DNA from: Candidatus Competibacteraceae bacterium
Lineage (GTDB): Bacteria; Pseudomonadota; Gammaproteobacteria; Competibacterales; Competibacteraceae
NCBI GenBank assembly: GCA_007120095.1
Contig: SKOM01000034.1
Location: forward strand, 1-14,074
Length of the DNA: 14,074 nucleotides
Direction of reading: 5' to 3'
Shown here in pieces: positions 6,602 to 13,551 of this stretch. The notes below the pieces were generated by a model that was not told the DNA's origin, did not search any database, and saw nothing but the letters and a program-made list of their open reading frames with translations. The position numbers were made by a program, and so were the translations under genes. The stretch's first letter is position 1, and every line of letters begins with the position of its first letter.

Positions 6602-6904
6602 ATGGCCAAGAAAAGCATGATTAACCGTGAGCTCAAGCGTGATCGTATGCGGTTGCAATATGCCGCTAAGCGTTTGGAACTCAAGGAGCTGATTCGCACT
6701 GCTGATGATGAACAACAACGCCGTGAAGCTCAGTCGCGTCTGCAAGCATTGCCACGCGATTCGAGTCCCTCCCGAGGTCAACGACGTTGCCGCCTGACGG
6801 GACGACCGCATGGGGTTTATCGTAAGTTTGGTTTAGGACGCAGCAAACTGCGTGAGCTGGCGATGCGCGGCGATATACCCGGTTTGCGCAAGTCCAGTTG
6901 GTAA
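6602..6904 (+). CDS. rpsN: 30S ribosomal protein S14, zinc-independent type
   Basis: S14 is a 30S head protein close to S3, S10 and S19. The product is 100 residues (E. coli 101). This is the long form lacking the paired CxxC zinc motifs: only one cysteine occurs, in RCRLTGRPHG. The core LPRDSSPSRGQRRCRLTGRP and the tail AMRGDIPGLRKSSW are diagnostic. The N-terminus MAKKSMINRELKRDRMRLQY matches the proteobacterial form. The spacer to rplE is 10 nt. The zinc-free type means this S14 does not depend on zinc supply, in contrast to the zinc-type L36 encoded further down. Confidence 0.98.
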   Translation: MAKKSMINRELKRDRMRLQYAAKRLELKELIRTADDEQQRREAQSRLQALPRDSSPSRGQRRCRLTGRPHGVYRKFGLGRSKLRELAMRGDIPGLRKSSW

Positions 6905-6934
6905 TTAATTGATTAAAAGTGGATATCGTTACTT

Positions 6935-7330
6935 ATGAGTATGACTGATCCCATCGCCGATATGCTGACGCGGATACGCAACGCACAGGCGGTGTCTAAA
7001 ACACAAGTGGTTATGCCTTCATCCAAGCTTAAGCTCTCAGTTGCCAAAACGTTGCATGATGAAGGTTATATTCAGGCCTACCATGTTGTTCAGACAGCAG
7101 GTAAGCCGGCGTTATTGATTGAACTCAAGTATTATCAGGGTCAACCGGTTATCGAGTTAATCCAGAGGATTAGTCGGCCAGGTCTGCGCATTTTCAAAGG
7201 CAAGGACGAATTGCCGAGTGTCCGCAGCGGTCTGGGTATCGCCATTATCTCCACCCCAAAGGGAGTGATGAGTGACCGCGCTGCCCGGGCGATAGGCCAC
7301 GGTGGTGAAGTCCTGTGTGTCGTCGCTTAA
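6935..7330 (+). CDS. rpsH: 30S ribosomal protein S8
   Basis: S8 is a primary binder of the 16S rRNA central domain; in E. coli it also represses the spc operon by binding near the rplE start. The product is 131 residues (E. coli 130), starting MSMTDPIADMLTRIRNAQAV. A second ATG at 6941 is in frame, but the MSM start matches the family. The conserved core is MPSSKLKLSVAKTLHDEGYI, then RISRPGLRIFKGKDELPSV, and the C-terminal STPKGVMSDRAARAIGHGGE rRNA-binding block. The 30-nt gap to rpsN is AT-rich (TTAATTGATTAA at 6905-6916) without a convincing promoter. The Shine-Dalgarno (AAGTGGA at 6917-6923) is weak and distant. Confidence 0.98.
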   Translation: MSMTDPIADMLTRIRNAQAVSKTQVVMPSSKLKLSVAKTLHDEGYIQAYHVVQTAGKPALLIELKYYQGQPVIELIQRISRPGLRIFKGKDELPSVRSGLGIAIISTPKGVMSDRAARAIGHGGEVLCVVA

Positions 7331-7342
7331 TGGAGTAAACTC

Positions 7343-7876
7343 ATGTCACGTATCGCAAAACAACCGATCAACCTGCCAAAAGGTGTGGAGATCACCCTGC
7401 AGGGCCATGATCTAAGCGTTAAGGGTAGCAAGGGTATTCTCAATTTGACCTTGCACCCCAGCGTGTCACTCGAGCAGGATGATCAACAGGTGAGGGTCGT
7501 GCCCGCGTCTGGACAGGCTCAGCATCGTGCTTTCGCGGGAACCATGCGGGCGCTGGTTAATAATATGGTGCTGGGTGTCAGCCAGGGCTTCGAACGGCGT
7601 TTGCAATTAGTGGGCGTAGGTTATCGCGCTCAGGTTGAGGGTTCCACGCTCAACCTGACGTTGGGGTATTCACATCCCATCGCTTATCCGATCCCGGAAG
7701 GGGTAACCGTGCAGACGCCATCACAAACTGAAGTGGTCGTGCGGGGTGCCGACAAGCAAAAAGTCGGCCAAGTATCGGCTAAAATCCGTGCCTTCAGGCC
7801 ACCTGAGCCTTACAAGGGTAAAGGTGTACGGTACTCCGATGAAACCATCATTATGAAAGAAGCCAAGAAGAAGTAG
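7343..7876 (+). CDS. rplF: 50S ribosomal protein L6
   Basis: L6 sits near the factor-binding site and the sarcin-ricin loop of the 50S subunit. The product is 177 residues, equal to E. coli, with two similar L6 domains. The N-terminal domain begins MSRIAKQPINLPKGVEITLQ and the second includes LQLVGVGYRAQVEGSTLNLT. The conserved C-terminal signature is RAFRPPEPYKGKGVRYSDE, ending in a basic KEAKKK tail. TGGAG at 7331-7335 is the Shine-Dalgarno, directly after the rpsH stop. Confidence 0.98.
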   Translation: MSRIAKQPINLPKGVEITLQGHDLSVKGSKGILNLTLHPSVSLEQDDQQVRVVPASGQAQHRAFAGTMRALVNNMVLGVSQGFERRLQLVGVGYRAQVEGSTLNLTLGYSHPIAYPIPEGVTVQTPSQTEVVVRGADKQKVGQVSAKIRAFRPPEPYKGKGVRYSDETIIMKEAKKK

Positions 7877-7883
7877 GGCGCAC

Positions 7884-8237
7884 ATGGACAAGAAAACAGC
7901 ACGACTACGCCGTGGGCGACGCACCCGTATGAAAATTCATCAGCTCGATGTACATCGGCTGTGCGTTCACCGGACACCTCGGCATATTTATGCCCAACTC
8001 ATCGCGCCGGGTGGTGCGCAGGTGTTGGCTGCAGCCTCAACAGTAGAAGCTACTGTTCGTCAAGGCTTGAAAAGCACCGGCAATATTGAAGCGGCTAAGG
8101 TCGTCGGTAAGGCTATTGCTGAGAAGGCCAAGGCGGCGGGCATCGAGCAAGTAGCCTTTGATCGCTCGGGGTTTAAGTATCATGGCCGAATCAAAGCGTT
8201 GGCCGAATCTGCCCGTGAAAACGGTTTGCGGTTTTAA
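7884..8237 (+). CDS. rplR: 50S ribosomal protein L18
   Basis: L18 binds 5S rRNA and attaches it to the 50S central protuberance together with L5. The product is 117 residues, the same as E. coli. The basic N-terminus MDKKTARLRRGRRTRMKIHQ is followed by RLCVHRTPRHIYAQLIAPGG and by the conserved end VAFDRSGFKYHGRIKALAES ARENGLRF. The gap from rplF is 7 nt, and a purine-rich GAAGAAGTAGGG overlapping the rplF end acts as its ribosome-binding region. rpsE follows after 10 nt. Confidence 0.97.
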   Translation: MDKKTARLRRGRRTRMKIHQLDVHRLCVHRTPRHIYAQLIAPGGAQVLAAASTVEATVRQGLKSTGNIEAAKVVGKAIAEKAKAAGIEQVAFDRSGFKYHGRIKALAESARENGLRF

Positions 8238-8247
8238 GAGGTAAACC

Positions 8248-8757
8248 ATGGCGACGAATGTGGACAATACCCAAAATACAGATGGATTGCAGGAAAAACT
8301 GATCACGGTCAACCGAGTGGCTAAGGTTGTCAAAGGCGGTCGGCAGTTTGGATTTACCGCGTTAACCGTCGTTGGCGATGGACAAGGTCGGGTCGGTTTT
8401 GGTTATGGCAAAGCGCGTGAAGTGCCCATTGCCATTCAAAAGGCTATGGACAAGGCTCGCCGCAATTTGCGGACGGTTTCAATAAACGGCAGTACGCTTC
8501 AGTACCCTGTAGTCGGTTGCCACGGTGCTGCTCGTGTATTTATGAAACCCGCTTCTGAAGGTACGGGTATCATCGCCGGTGGTGCCATGCGTGCTGTGTT
8601 TGAAGTGCTGGGCGTGCGTGACGTATTGGCTAAATGCATCGGCTCGCGTAACCCGATTAACGTCGTGCGCGCGACGATTCAAGGATTGACAGATATGACA
8701 GATGTTGACCATGTTGCGGCCAAGCGCGGCAAGAGTGTTGAGGAAATCCGGGGCTAA
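8248..8757 (+). CDS. rpsE: 30S ribosomal protein S5
   Basis: S5 shapes the 30S decoding region and mRNA entry and affects translational accuracy. The product is 169 residues (E. coli 167). The double-stranded-RNA-binding-like N domain includes NRVAKVVKGGRQFGFTALTV and GRVGFGYGKAREVPIAIQKA. The loop around residues 24-31, where spectinomycin-resistance changes occur in E. coli, looks wild type. The C domain carries MKPASEGTGIIAGGAMRAVF and GSRNPINVVRATIQGL, ending AAKRGKSVEEIRG. AAGAGGTA at 8236-8242 is the Shine-Dalgarno. Only 3 nt separate it from rpmD. Confidence 0.98.
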   Translation: MATNVDNTQNTDGLQEKLITVNRVAKVVKGGRQFGFTALTVVGDGQGRVGFGYGKAREVPIAIQKAMDKARRNLRTVSINGSTLQYPVVGCHGAARVFMKPASEGTGIIAGGAMRAVFEVLGVRDVLAKCIGSRNPINVVRATIQGLTDMTDVDHVAAKRGKSVEEIRG

Positions 8758-8760
8758 GTG

Positions 8761-8946
8761 ATGACTGATAAAAAACTTAAAATCACCTTGGTCAAAAGTC
8801 TCAATGGGCGTTTGCAGTCGCATAAAGCCTGCGTGCGTGGCTTGGGCTTGCGCCGGATTAATCACACTGTGGTCATCAGCGATACACCGGAAAATCGGGG
8901 GATGATCAATAAAGCTTCCTATTTACTCAAAGTTGAGGACGCCTGA
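8761..8946 (+). CDS. rpmD: 50S ribosomal protein L30
   Basis: L30 is a small peripheral 50S protein absent from some bacterial lineages. From the ATG at 8761 the product is 61 residues (E. coli 59): KITLVKSLNGRLQSHKACVR, then GLGLRRINHTVVISDTPENR and GMINKASYLLKVEDA. The GLGLRRINHTV block is the family signature. A GTG three bases earlier, immediately after the rpsE stop, is a possible but less likely start. Its stop overlaps the rplO start by 1 nt (TGATG), so translation of the two is probably coupled. Confidence 0.96.
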   Translation: MTDKKLKITLVKSLNGRLQSHKACVRGLGLRRINHTVVISDTPENRGMINKASYLLKVEDA

Positions 8947-9383
8947 TGCGATTGAATACTCTCAAGCCAGCAGCCGGAAGCCGCCCGAGTGCTAAGCGGG
9001 TGGGCCGCGGAATTGGCTCAGGGCTGGGCAAAACCAGCGGGCGTGGTCATAAAGGGCAAAAAGCACGCGCTGGCGGTTTCCATAAAGTCGGCTTTGAAGG
9101 TGGCCAAATGCCCCTGCAACGCCGTTTGCCCAAGCGCGGTTTTAATTCACACCAGGTATTGGTTACCGCCGAGGTTCGGCTGCATGAACTCGCCAAAGTT
9201 GATGCTGGTGTCATTGACATCGCTGCGTTACGCAAAGCCAATCTGATTTCCGGAGCTATTCAGCGAGCTAAAATTATTGCTTCTGGTACGCTGAATAAGC
9301 CTGTGCAAATTCGTGGTCTGGGCGTGACCAAAGGTGCCCGCGCCGCGATTGAGGCTGCGGGCGGTCAAATTCTGGAGCAATAG
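8946..9383 (+). CDS. rplO: 50S ribosomal protein L15
   Basis: L15 is a late-assembly 50S protein that reaches into 23S rRNA with its long glycine- and arginine-rich N-terminal arm. The product is 145 residues (E. coli 144). The arm reads MRLNTLKPAAGSRPSAKRVG and GRGHKGQKARAGGFHKVGFE, followed by GGQMPLQRRLPKRGFNS, the diagnostic signature. The C-terminal globular part ends TKGARAAIEAAGGQILEQ. The start overlaps the rpmD stop; secY follows after 13 nt. A second open frame inside this gene has no family similarity. Confidence 0.98.
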   Translation: MRLNTLKPAAGSRPSAKRVGRGIGSGLGKTSGRGHKGQKARAGGFHKVGFEGGQMPLQRRLPKRGFNSHQVLVTAEVRLHELAKVDAGVIDIAALRKANLISGAIQRAKIIASGTLNKPVQIRGLGVTKGARAAIEAAGGQILEQ

Positions 9384-9396
9384 CAGGTCTTTCCTC

Positions 9397-10731
9397 ATGG
9401 CTTCACCCTTACCTAAATTGGGCAAGATGGTCGAGTTGCGCCAGCGGCTGTTATTTGTGCTGGGCGCGATTGTTGTATTTCGTATTGGTACCTTCATCCC
9501 CGTACCCGGTGTTCGTCCGGAGGTTATGGCCCAGTTGTTTGAACAGCAACGGGGCACAATTCTGGACATGTTCAATATGTTCTCGGGTGGAGCCTTGGAG
9601 CGCCTGAGTATCATGGCGCTCGGTATTATGCCGTATATCTCAGCCGCCATTATCATGCAGCTGATGTCGCATGTTGTGCCCTCGCTGATTCAGCTGCGCA
9701 AGGAAGGTAATAATGGGCGGCGTAAAATTACTCAATATACGCGATACCTTACAGTCTTACTGGCTACCTTCCAATCGATAGGAGTGGGGATTGCCCTGCA
9801 AGGTCAGGTTGTCGGGGGTGAATCCGTTGTTGCGTTTACCGGCATAGCTTTTATGATCACCTGCTCGGTTTCCCTGGTTGGGGGCACCATGTTCCTGATG
9901 TGGCTGGGAGAGCAGGTTACTGAGCGTGGCATTGGTAATGGTATTTCGATTATTATCTTCGCGGGTATTGTGGCCGGTTTGCCGGGTGCGCTCGGGGGAA
10001 CTCTGGAATTAGCCCGCACTGGTGAACTCAATATTTTCTCGGTATTGCTGATTTTAGCTTTGGCCTTGGTCGTCACGGGCTTTGTGGTGTTTATTGAACG
10101 TGGTCAGCGGCGGATCACGGTTAATTACGCGAAACGCCAGCAAGGGCGGAAGATGTATGCCGGTCAGACGAGTCACTTGCCGCTGAAATTAAACATGGCC
10201 GGCGTGATACCACCCATTTTTGCCTCCAGTCTGATTCTGTTCCCAGCCACATTAGGTGGATGGAGTGGTGGTGCTGAGGGTATGGAGTGGTTGCAGCGGA
10301 TCAGCTCAGCGATGTCGCCCGGTCAGCCGCTGTACATCATGTTTTATGCCACACTGATTATTTTCTTCTGCTTTTTCTATACCGCTCTGGTGTTTAACGC
10401 GCGGGAAACAGCCGATAATCTAAAAAAATCCGGTGCATTTATTCCAGGAATTCGTCCCGGTGCACAGACAGCCGGTTACATTGATAAAGTTTTAACTCGA
10501 CTGACTTTTGTCGGAGCGATGTATATCACTGCCGTGTGTCTATTGCCAGAATTTTTGATTTTGTACTGGAATGTACCGTTTTACTTTGGCGGTACCTCAC
10601 TGCTGATTATTGTTATTGTCAGCATGGATTTCATGGCTCAAGTGCAGGCCCATTTGATGTCGCATCAGTACGATAGTCTTATGAAAAAGGCTAATCTTCG
10701 GGGTATGCCTGGGGGCGGTTTGACCCGCTGA
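9397..10731 (+). CDS. secY: Protein translocase channel subunit SecY
   Basis: SecY is the inner-membrane channel through which SecA- or ribosome-driven polypeptides are exported or inserted, in complex with SecE and SecG. From the ATG at 9397 the product is 444 residues (E. coli 443), starting MASPLPKLGKMVELRQRLLF. The open frame reaches 63 bp further up into rplO, but those residues do not belong to SecY. About ten hydrophobic segments are visible. The plug/TM2 region has TILDMFNMFSGGALERLSI, and further blocks are GTMFLMWLGEQVTERGIGNG, RGQRRITVNYAKRQQGRKMY and NLKKSGAFIPGIRPGAQTAG. Arg353 corresponds to E. coli Arg357, needed for SecA-driven transport. The Shine-Dalgarno is weak, which suits coupling to rplO. 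Confidence 0.99.
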   Translation: MASPLPKLGKMVELRQRLLFVLGAIVVFRIGTFIPVPGVRPEVMAQLFEQQRGTILDMFNMFSGGALERLSIMALGIMPYISAAIIMQLMSHVVPSLIQLRKEGNNGRRKITQYTRYLTVLLATFQSIGVGIALQGQVVGGESVVAFTGIAFMITCSVSLVGGTMFLMWLGEQVTERGIGNGISIIIFAGIVAGLPGALGGTLELARTGELNIFSVLLILALALVVTGFVVFIERGQRRITVNYAKRQQGRKMYAGQTSHLPLKLNMAGVIPPIFASSLILFPATLGGWSGGAEGMEWLQRISSAMSPGQPLYIMFYATLIIFFCFFYTALVFNARETADNLKKSGAFIPGIRPGAQTAGYIDKVLTRLTFVGAMYITAVCLLPEFLILYWNVPFYFGGTSLLIIVIVSMDFMAQVQAHLMSHQYDSLMKKANLRGMPGGGLTR

Positions 10732-10738
10732 ATGGTTA

Positions 10739-10771
10739 CGGCGGCTGCCTGTCATAAACAAGCAGCCGCCG
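10739..10771 (+). promoter_or_regulatory. Strong hairpin in the secY-rpmJ spacer
   Basis: A perfect 10-bp GC-rich stem lies 7 nt after the secY stop: CGGCGGCTGC (10739-10748) pairs with GCAGCCGCCG (10762-10771) around a 13-nt loop. The sequence after it (ATTAATGGAGATTT) is not a T-run, so classical intrinsic termination is unlikely. It could reduce read-through into rpmJ, stabilise the 3' end of a processed spc transcript, or separate secY from rpmJ expression. The function is inference; the stem itself is unambiguous. Confidence 0.65.
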
Positions 10772-10791
10772 ATTAATGGAGATTTAAAGAA

Positions 10792-10905
10792 ATGAAAGTA
10801 CAAGCCTCGGTCAAGAAGATCTGCCGTAATTGCAAGGTGATCCGCCGTCGCGGCGTGGTGCGCATTATTTGCAGTGACAAACGTCACAAGCAAAGACAAG
10901 GTTGA
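10792..10905 (+). CDS. rpmJ: 50S ribosomal protein L36, zinc-binding type
   Basis: L36 is the smallest 50S protein and stabilises 23S rRNA near its late-assembling region. Translation from the ATG at 10792 gives 37 residues: MKVQASVKKICRNCKVIRRR, then GVVRIICSDKRHKQRQG. The zinc ligands Cys11, Cys14, Cys27 and His32 are all present, so this is the zinc-containing form. The length is one residue shorter than the 38-residue E. coli form and matches the 37-residue type found in many other bacteria. The start follows a purine-rich GGAGATTTAAAGAA. It lies 60 nt after secY and is the last gene of the spc set, with the alpha-type promoter immediately after it. Confidence 0.97.
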   Translation: MKVQASVKKICRNCKVIRRRGVVRIICSDKRHKQRQG

Positions 10906-10910
10906 TCCGA

Positions 10911-10940
10911 TTGGCTTCTCGTGAAATTGTAAGTTATAAT
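10911..10940 (+). promoter_or_regulatory. Probable sigma-70-type promoter of the alpha operon
   Basis: A perfect TATAAT -10 hexamer lies at 10935-10940, with TTGGCT at 10911-10916 as a partial -35 (three of six consensus bases) and an 18-nt spacer. Transcription would start near 10947 and give a leader of about 47 nt before rpsM. The position, between rpmJ and rpsM, is where the alpha operon promoter lies in E. coli. The perfect -10 is what makes this convincing; the -35 is weak. Confidence 0.6.
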
Positions 10941-10946
10941 GAGCGG

Positions 10947-10976
10947 TTTCCAAATGATTGCGATTTCCAAATGATT
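10947..10976 (+). repeat. 13-bp direct repeat in the rpsM leader
   Basis: TTTCCAAATGATT occurs at 10947-10959 and again, without mismatch, at 10964-10976, a period of 17 bp with GCGA between the copies. It starts at the predicted transcription start and ends 17 nt before the rpsM ATG, so it fills most of the leader. Each copy contains an ATG; the first opens a tiny frame of six codons plus stop (MIAISK, 10954-10974). It may be a recent duplication or a paired protein-binding site; the function is unknown. Confidence 0.7.
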
Positions 10977-10993
10977 CTGGCTAGGGAGCATCA

Positions 10994-11350
10994 ATGGCTC
11001 GTATTGCAGGCATAAACATACCGGCTAACAAACATGCCGTCATCGCGTTGCAGTCCATCTATGGCATTGGTGGAACTCGTTCGCGGCTGATTTGTGAACG
11101 TGCGCAAATCGCGCCGGATACTAAAATCAAGAATTTAAACGATGAGCAGGTTGAGGCGCTGCGTGCCGAGGTCGGGGGCTTTATCGTTGAGGGTGATTTG
11201 CGCCGTGAAGTCGCTATGAACATTAAGCGGCTGATGGACCTCGGAGCTTACCGTGGTTTACGCCATCGGCGTGGTTTGCCCACTCGCGGACAGCGCACGC
11301 GCACCAACGCGCGTACCCGTAAAGGGCCACGGCGCCCCATCAGGAAATAA
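10994..11350 (+). CDS. rpsM: 30S ribosomal protein S13
   Basis: S13 is a 30S head protein that contacts P-site tRNA and forms the head bridge to L5. The product is 118 residues, equal to E. coli, starting MARIAGINIPANKHAVIALQ. The helix-two-turn-helix part includes YGIGGTRSRLICERAQIAPD, and the basic C-terminal tail GLPTRGQRTRTNARTRKGPR is complete. GGGAG at 10984-10988 is the Shine-Dalgarno with 5 nt spacing. It is the first gene of the alpha set and follows the 88-nt spacer with promoter and repeat. In E. coli the S4 repressor acts on a pseudoknot around this start; the leader predicted here looks too short for the same fold. Confidence 0.98.
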   Translation: MARIAGINIPANKHAVIALQSIYGIGGTRSRLICERAQIAPDTKIKNLNDEQVEALRAEVGGFIVEGDLRREVAMNIKRLMDLGAYRGLRHRRGLPTRGQRTRTNARTRKGPRRPIRK

Positions 11351-11381
11351 ATATGATATACCAGTGCGGTAGAGATTAAGT

Positions 11382-11771
11382 ATGGCCAAGCCTGTCAGCA
11401 AAGTTCGTAAAAAGGTAAAAAAGCATGTTGTCGATGGAATCGCCCATGTCCATGCCTCTTTTAACAACACCATCATCAGCATCACCGACCGGCAAGGTAA
11501 TGCCCTGTCCTGGGCAACTTCGGGGGGATCTGGTTTTAAGGGCTCACGTAAGAGCACGCCGTTCGCAGCTCAGGTTGCGGCTGAACGAGCCGGTGAAGTG
11601 GTCAAAGAGATGGGTATGAAAAACCTCGATGTGCGGGTCAAAGGCCCGGGTCCGGGCCGTGAGTCCGCTGTGCGCGCGCTTAACGCTGCGGGGTTTAAGG
11701 TGATGAGTATTGTCGATGTCACGCCGATACCACACAATGGTTGTCGCCCTCCCAAAAAGCGTCGGGTTTAA
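11382..11771 (+). CDS. rpsK: 30S ribosomal protein S11
   Basis: S11 lies on the 30S platform at the E site and mRNA exit. The product is 129 residues, equal to E. coli. The body contains GIAHVHASFNNTIISITDRQ, GGSGFKGSRKSTPFAAQVAA and VRVKGPGPGRESAVRALNAA. The C-terminus PHNGCRPPKKRRV is invariant in bacteria; Asn119-Gly120 in it is the site of isoaspartate formation in E. coli S11. The start follows a weak purine stretch (AGAGATTAAG) in a 31-nt spacer after rpsM. Other open frames over this gene on both strands are shadows. Confidence 0.98.
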   Translation: MAKPVSKVRKKVKKHVVDGIAHVHASFNNTIISITDRQGNALSWATSGGSGFKGSRKSTPFAAQVAAERAGEVVKEMGMKNLDVRVKGPGPGRESAVRALNAAGFKVMSIVDVTPIPHNGCRPPKKRRV

Positions 11772-11783
11772 GGAGCACCAGTA

Positions 11784-12404
11784 ATGGCAAGATATTTAGG
11801 ACCTACGTGCAAGCTAAGCCGTCGCGAAGGCACTGATTTATTCCTGAAGTCAGCTGCTCGACCGTTGTCTTCAAAGTGTAATGCTGAGCGTCCACCGGGA
11901 CAGCATGGCGGACGGCGGACGCGCCTCTCCGACTACGGCTCGCAGCTGCGTGAAAAGCAAAAACTGCGGCGTATGTACGGTGTTTTAGAGCGTCAATTCC
12001 GCAATTACTATAAAGCAGCGGCTCAGCGTAAGGGCTCGACGGGTGAAAATCTGCTGCGGTTACTGGAATGTCGACTTGACAATGTGGTTTACCGCATGGG
12101 TTTCGGCAGTACTCGGGCTGAAGCGCGTCAGTTAGTCAATCACCGCGCTATTTTGGTCAATGACAGGACGGTTAATATTCCATCCTATCAAGTCAAACCC
12201 AATGATATCATTACGGTTCGCGAAAAGTCGCGCAATCAGACCCGCGTGCAAAGTGCAATGCAGTTGGCTCAAGGCACGGGGTTCGCTGATTGGGTTGAGG
12301 TTGATACCAACAAATTGATGGGTACGTTCAAGCGTGCACCAGATCGAGGTGATTTGTCAGCGGACATCAACGAGTCGCTCGTTGTCGAATTGTACTCCAA
12401 GTAA
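11784..12404 (+). CDS. rpsD: 30S ribosomal protein S4
   Basis: S4 starts 30S assembly by binding the 16S rRNA 5' domain; in E. coli it also represses the alpha operon and acts in rRNA antitermination. The product is 206 residues, equal to E. coli, and starts MARYLGPTCKLSRREGTDLF. The N-terminal part has Cys9 and Cys32 only, so the four-cysteine zinc site of C+ S4 proteins is not complete and this is the zinc-independent form. The S4 RNA-binding domain is visible at RLDNVVYRMGFGSTRAEARQ. It ends DLSADINESLVVELYSK. AAGGAG at 11770-11775 is a strong Shine-Dalgarno overlapping the rpsK stop. Confidence 0.98.
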   Translation: MARYLGPTCKLSRREGTDLFLKSAARPLSSKCNAERPPGQHGGRRTRLSDYGSQLREKQKLRRMYGVLERQFRNYYKAAAQRKGSTGENLLRLLECRLDNVVYRMGFGSTRAEARQLVNHRAILVNDRTVNIPSYQVKPNDIITVREKSRNQTRVQSAMQLAQGTGFADWVEVDTNKLMGTFKRAPDRGDLSADINESLVVELYSK

Positions 12405-12430
12405 TTTATCCACTGAATCGGGTTCTCTAG

Positions 12431-13498
12431 ATGTCGGTTACCTCTGATTTGCTAACGCCTCGCACCGTCGGTGTTGATGTGCTCAATGACTACCATGCGA
12501 GTGTCACGCTAGAGCCATTGGAACGCGGTTTTGGTCACACTTTGGGCAATGCGCTGCGCCGTATATTGCTCTCCTCCATACCGGGCTGCGCTATTGTCGA
12601 GGCGAAAATCGATGGTGTTTTGCATGAATACTCCCCGGTGGAGGGTGTGCAAGAGGACGTCATCGATATTCTGCTTAATTTGAAAAAGGTGGCCATTAAG
12701 CTGTATGACAGCGATGAGGCGACACTGCGCCTCAGCAAGAAAGGGCCAGGAACCATCACTGCTGCCGATATAGAAACGACACACAAAGTTGAAGTGATCA
12801 ACCCGGAGCATGAAATCGCTCACTTGACTAAAGAAGGCGAGTTAACCATGGAGCTCAAGGTTGCGCGTGGCCGTGGTTATGAACCCTCCAACCAGCGAGT
12901 CACTCCGGATGACACCCGGCCTATTGGTACCCTGCTGCTGGATGCCAGTTTCAGCCCTATCATTCAAGTTAGTTATCGGGTCGATGCCGCTCGGGTCGAA
13001 CAACGCACTGACTTGGACAAGCTGATTTTGAATCTGCGTACTAATGGCACGATTGATCCTGAAGAAGCCATTCGTACGGCTGCCTGTATTCTCAATGAGC
13101 AGTTGGCGGTGTTTGTGGATTTTAAGCCCGGCACTCATCCCAAACCGGGTGATGGAGGAGCCGCGCCACCGATTGATCCGATTCTGCTGCAGTCTGTTGA
13201 CGATTTAGAACTCACGGTGCGCTCGGCAAACTGCCTGAAAGCCGAAAGTATCTACTTTATCGGTGATTTAATCCAACGCACCGAAGTCGAACTGCTGAAA
13301 ACGCCTAATCTGGGTAAGAAATCACTGACTGAAATTAAAGATGTTTTGGCTGAAAAGGGCCTGTCTTTAGGCATGGTCATAGAGAACTGGCCACCACCAA
13401 ACTTGGGGCAGACGGAAGAATCGCTTAAATCAGCATCGGATAAGACTTTATCAACTGGGTCTGTAAGCCTGGGTTCTGACGAGAAAGACGCCGGCTAA
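12431..13498 (+). CDS. rpoA: RNA polymerase alpha subunit with C-terminal tail
   Basis: Alpha forms the dimer that nucleates RNA polymerase assembly; its C-terminal domain binds UP elements and activators. The product is 355 residues (E. coli 329). The N domain has LEPLERGFGHTLGNALRRIL and AARVEQRTDLDKLILNLRTN. A Pro/Gly-rich linker spans about 232-248. The C domain (about 249-323) keeps DNA-contacting Arg264, Asn267 and Lys270 in LTVRSANCLKAES, and the LKTPNLGKKSLTEIKDVLAE block. After ENWPP the protein continues with about 32 residues (324-355), rich in Ser and acidic residues, where E. coli has only a few. The reading frame looks normal up to the TAA. The Shine-Dalgarno is poor, so coupling to rpsD across the 26-nt gap may matter. 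Confidence 0.98.
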   Translation: MSVTSDLLTPRTVGVDVLNDYHASVTLEPLERGFGHTLGNALRRILLSSIPGCAIVEAKIDGVLHEYSPVEGVQEDVIDILLNLKKVAIKLYDSDEATLRLSKKGPGTITAADIETTHKVEVINPEHEIAHLTKEGELTMELKVARGRGYEPSNQRVTPDDTRPIGTLLLDASFSPIIQVSYRVDAARVEQRTDLDKLILNLRTNGTIDPEEAIRTAACILNEQLAVFVDFKPGTHPKPGDGGAAPPIDPILLQSVDDLELTVRSANCLKAESIYFIGDLIQRTEVELLKTPNLGKKSLTEIKDVLAEKGLSLGMVIENWPPPNLGQTEESLKSASDKTLSTGSVSLGSDEKDAG

Positions 13499-13527
13499 TC
13501 TGACTGGAAAGGCGTCTGCCTGACGCT
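13486..13527 (+). promoter_or_regulatory. Two mutually exclusive hairpins ahead of rplQ
   Basis: Three segments can pair in alternative ways. AGACGCC (13486-13492, inside the end of rpoA) pairs perfectly with GGCGTCT (13511-13517). The same GGCGTC (13511-13516) can instead pair with GACGCT (13522-13527), one G-T pair, around the 5-nt loop TGCCT. Ribosomes finishing rpoA would cover the first segment and favour the downstream hairpin. This arrangement resembles an attenuator-like switch but could be chance; no T-run follows. Confidence 0.35.
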
Positions 13528-13551
13528 ACAGCACTTAATAGGAATTACCTC

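Noticed and set aside
6905..6934. AT-rich partial palindrome TTAATTGATTAA before rpsH as operator or promoter
   Set aside because: It is short and AT-rich, with no correctly spaced -10; likely chance in a spacer.
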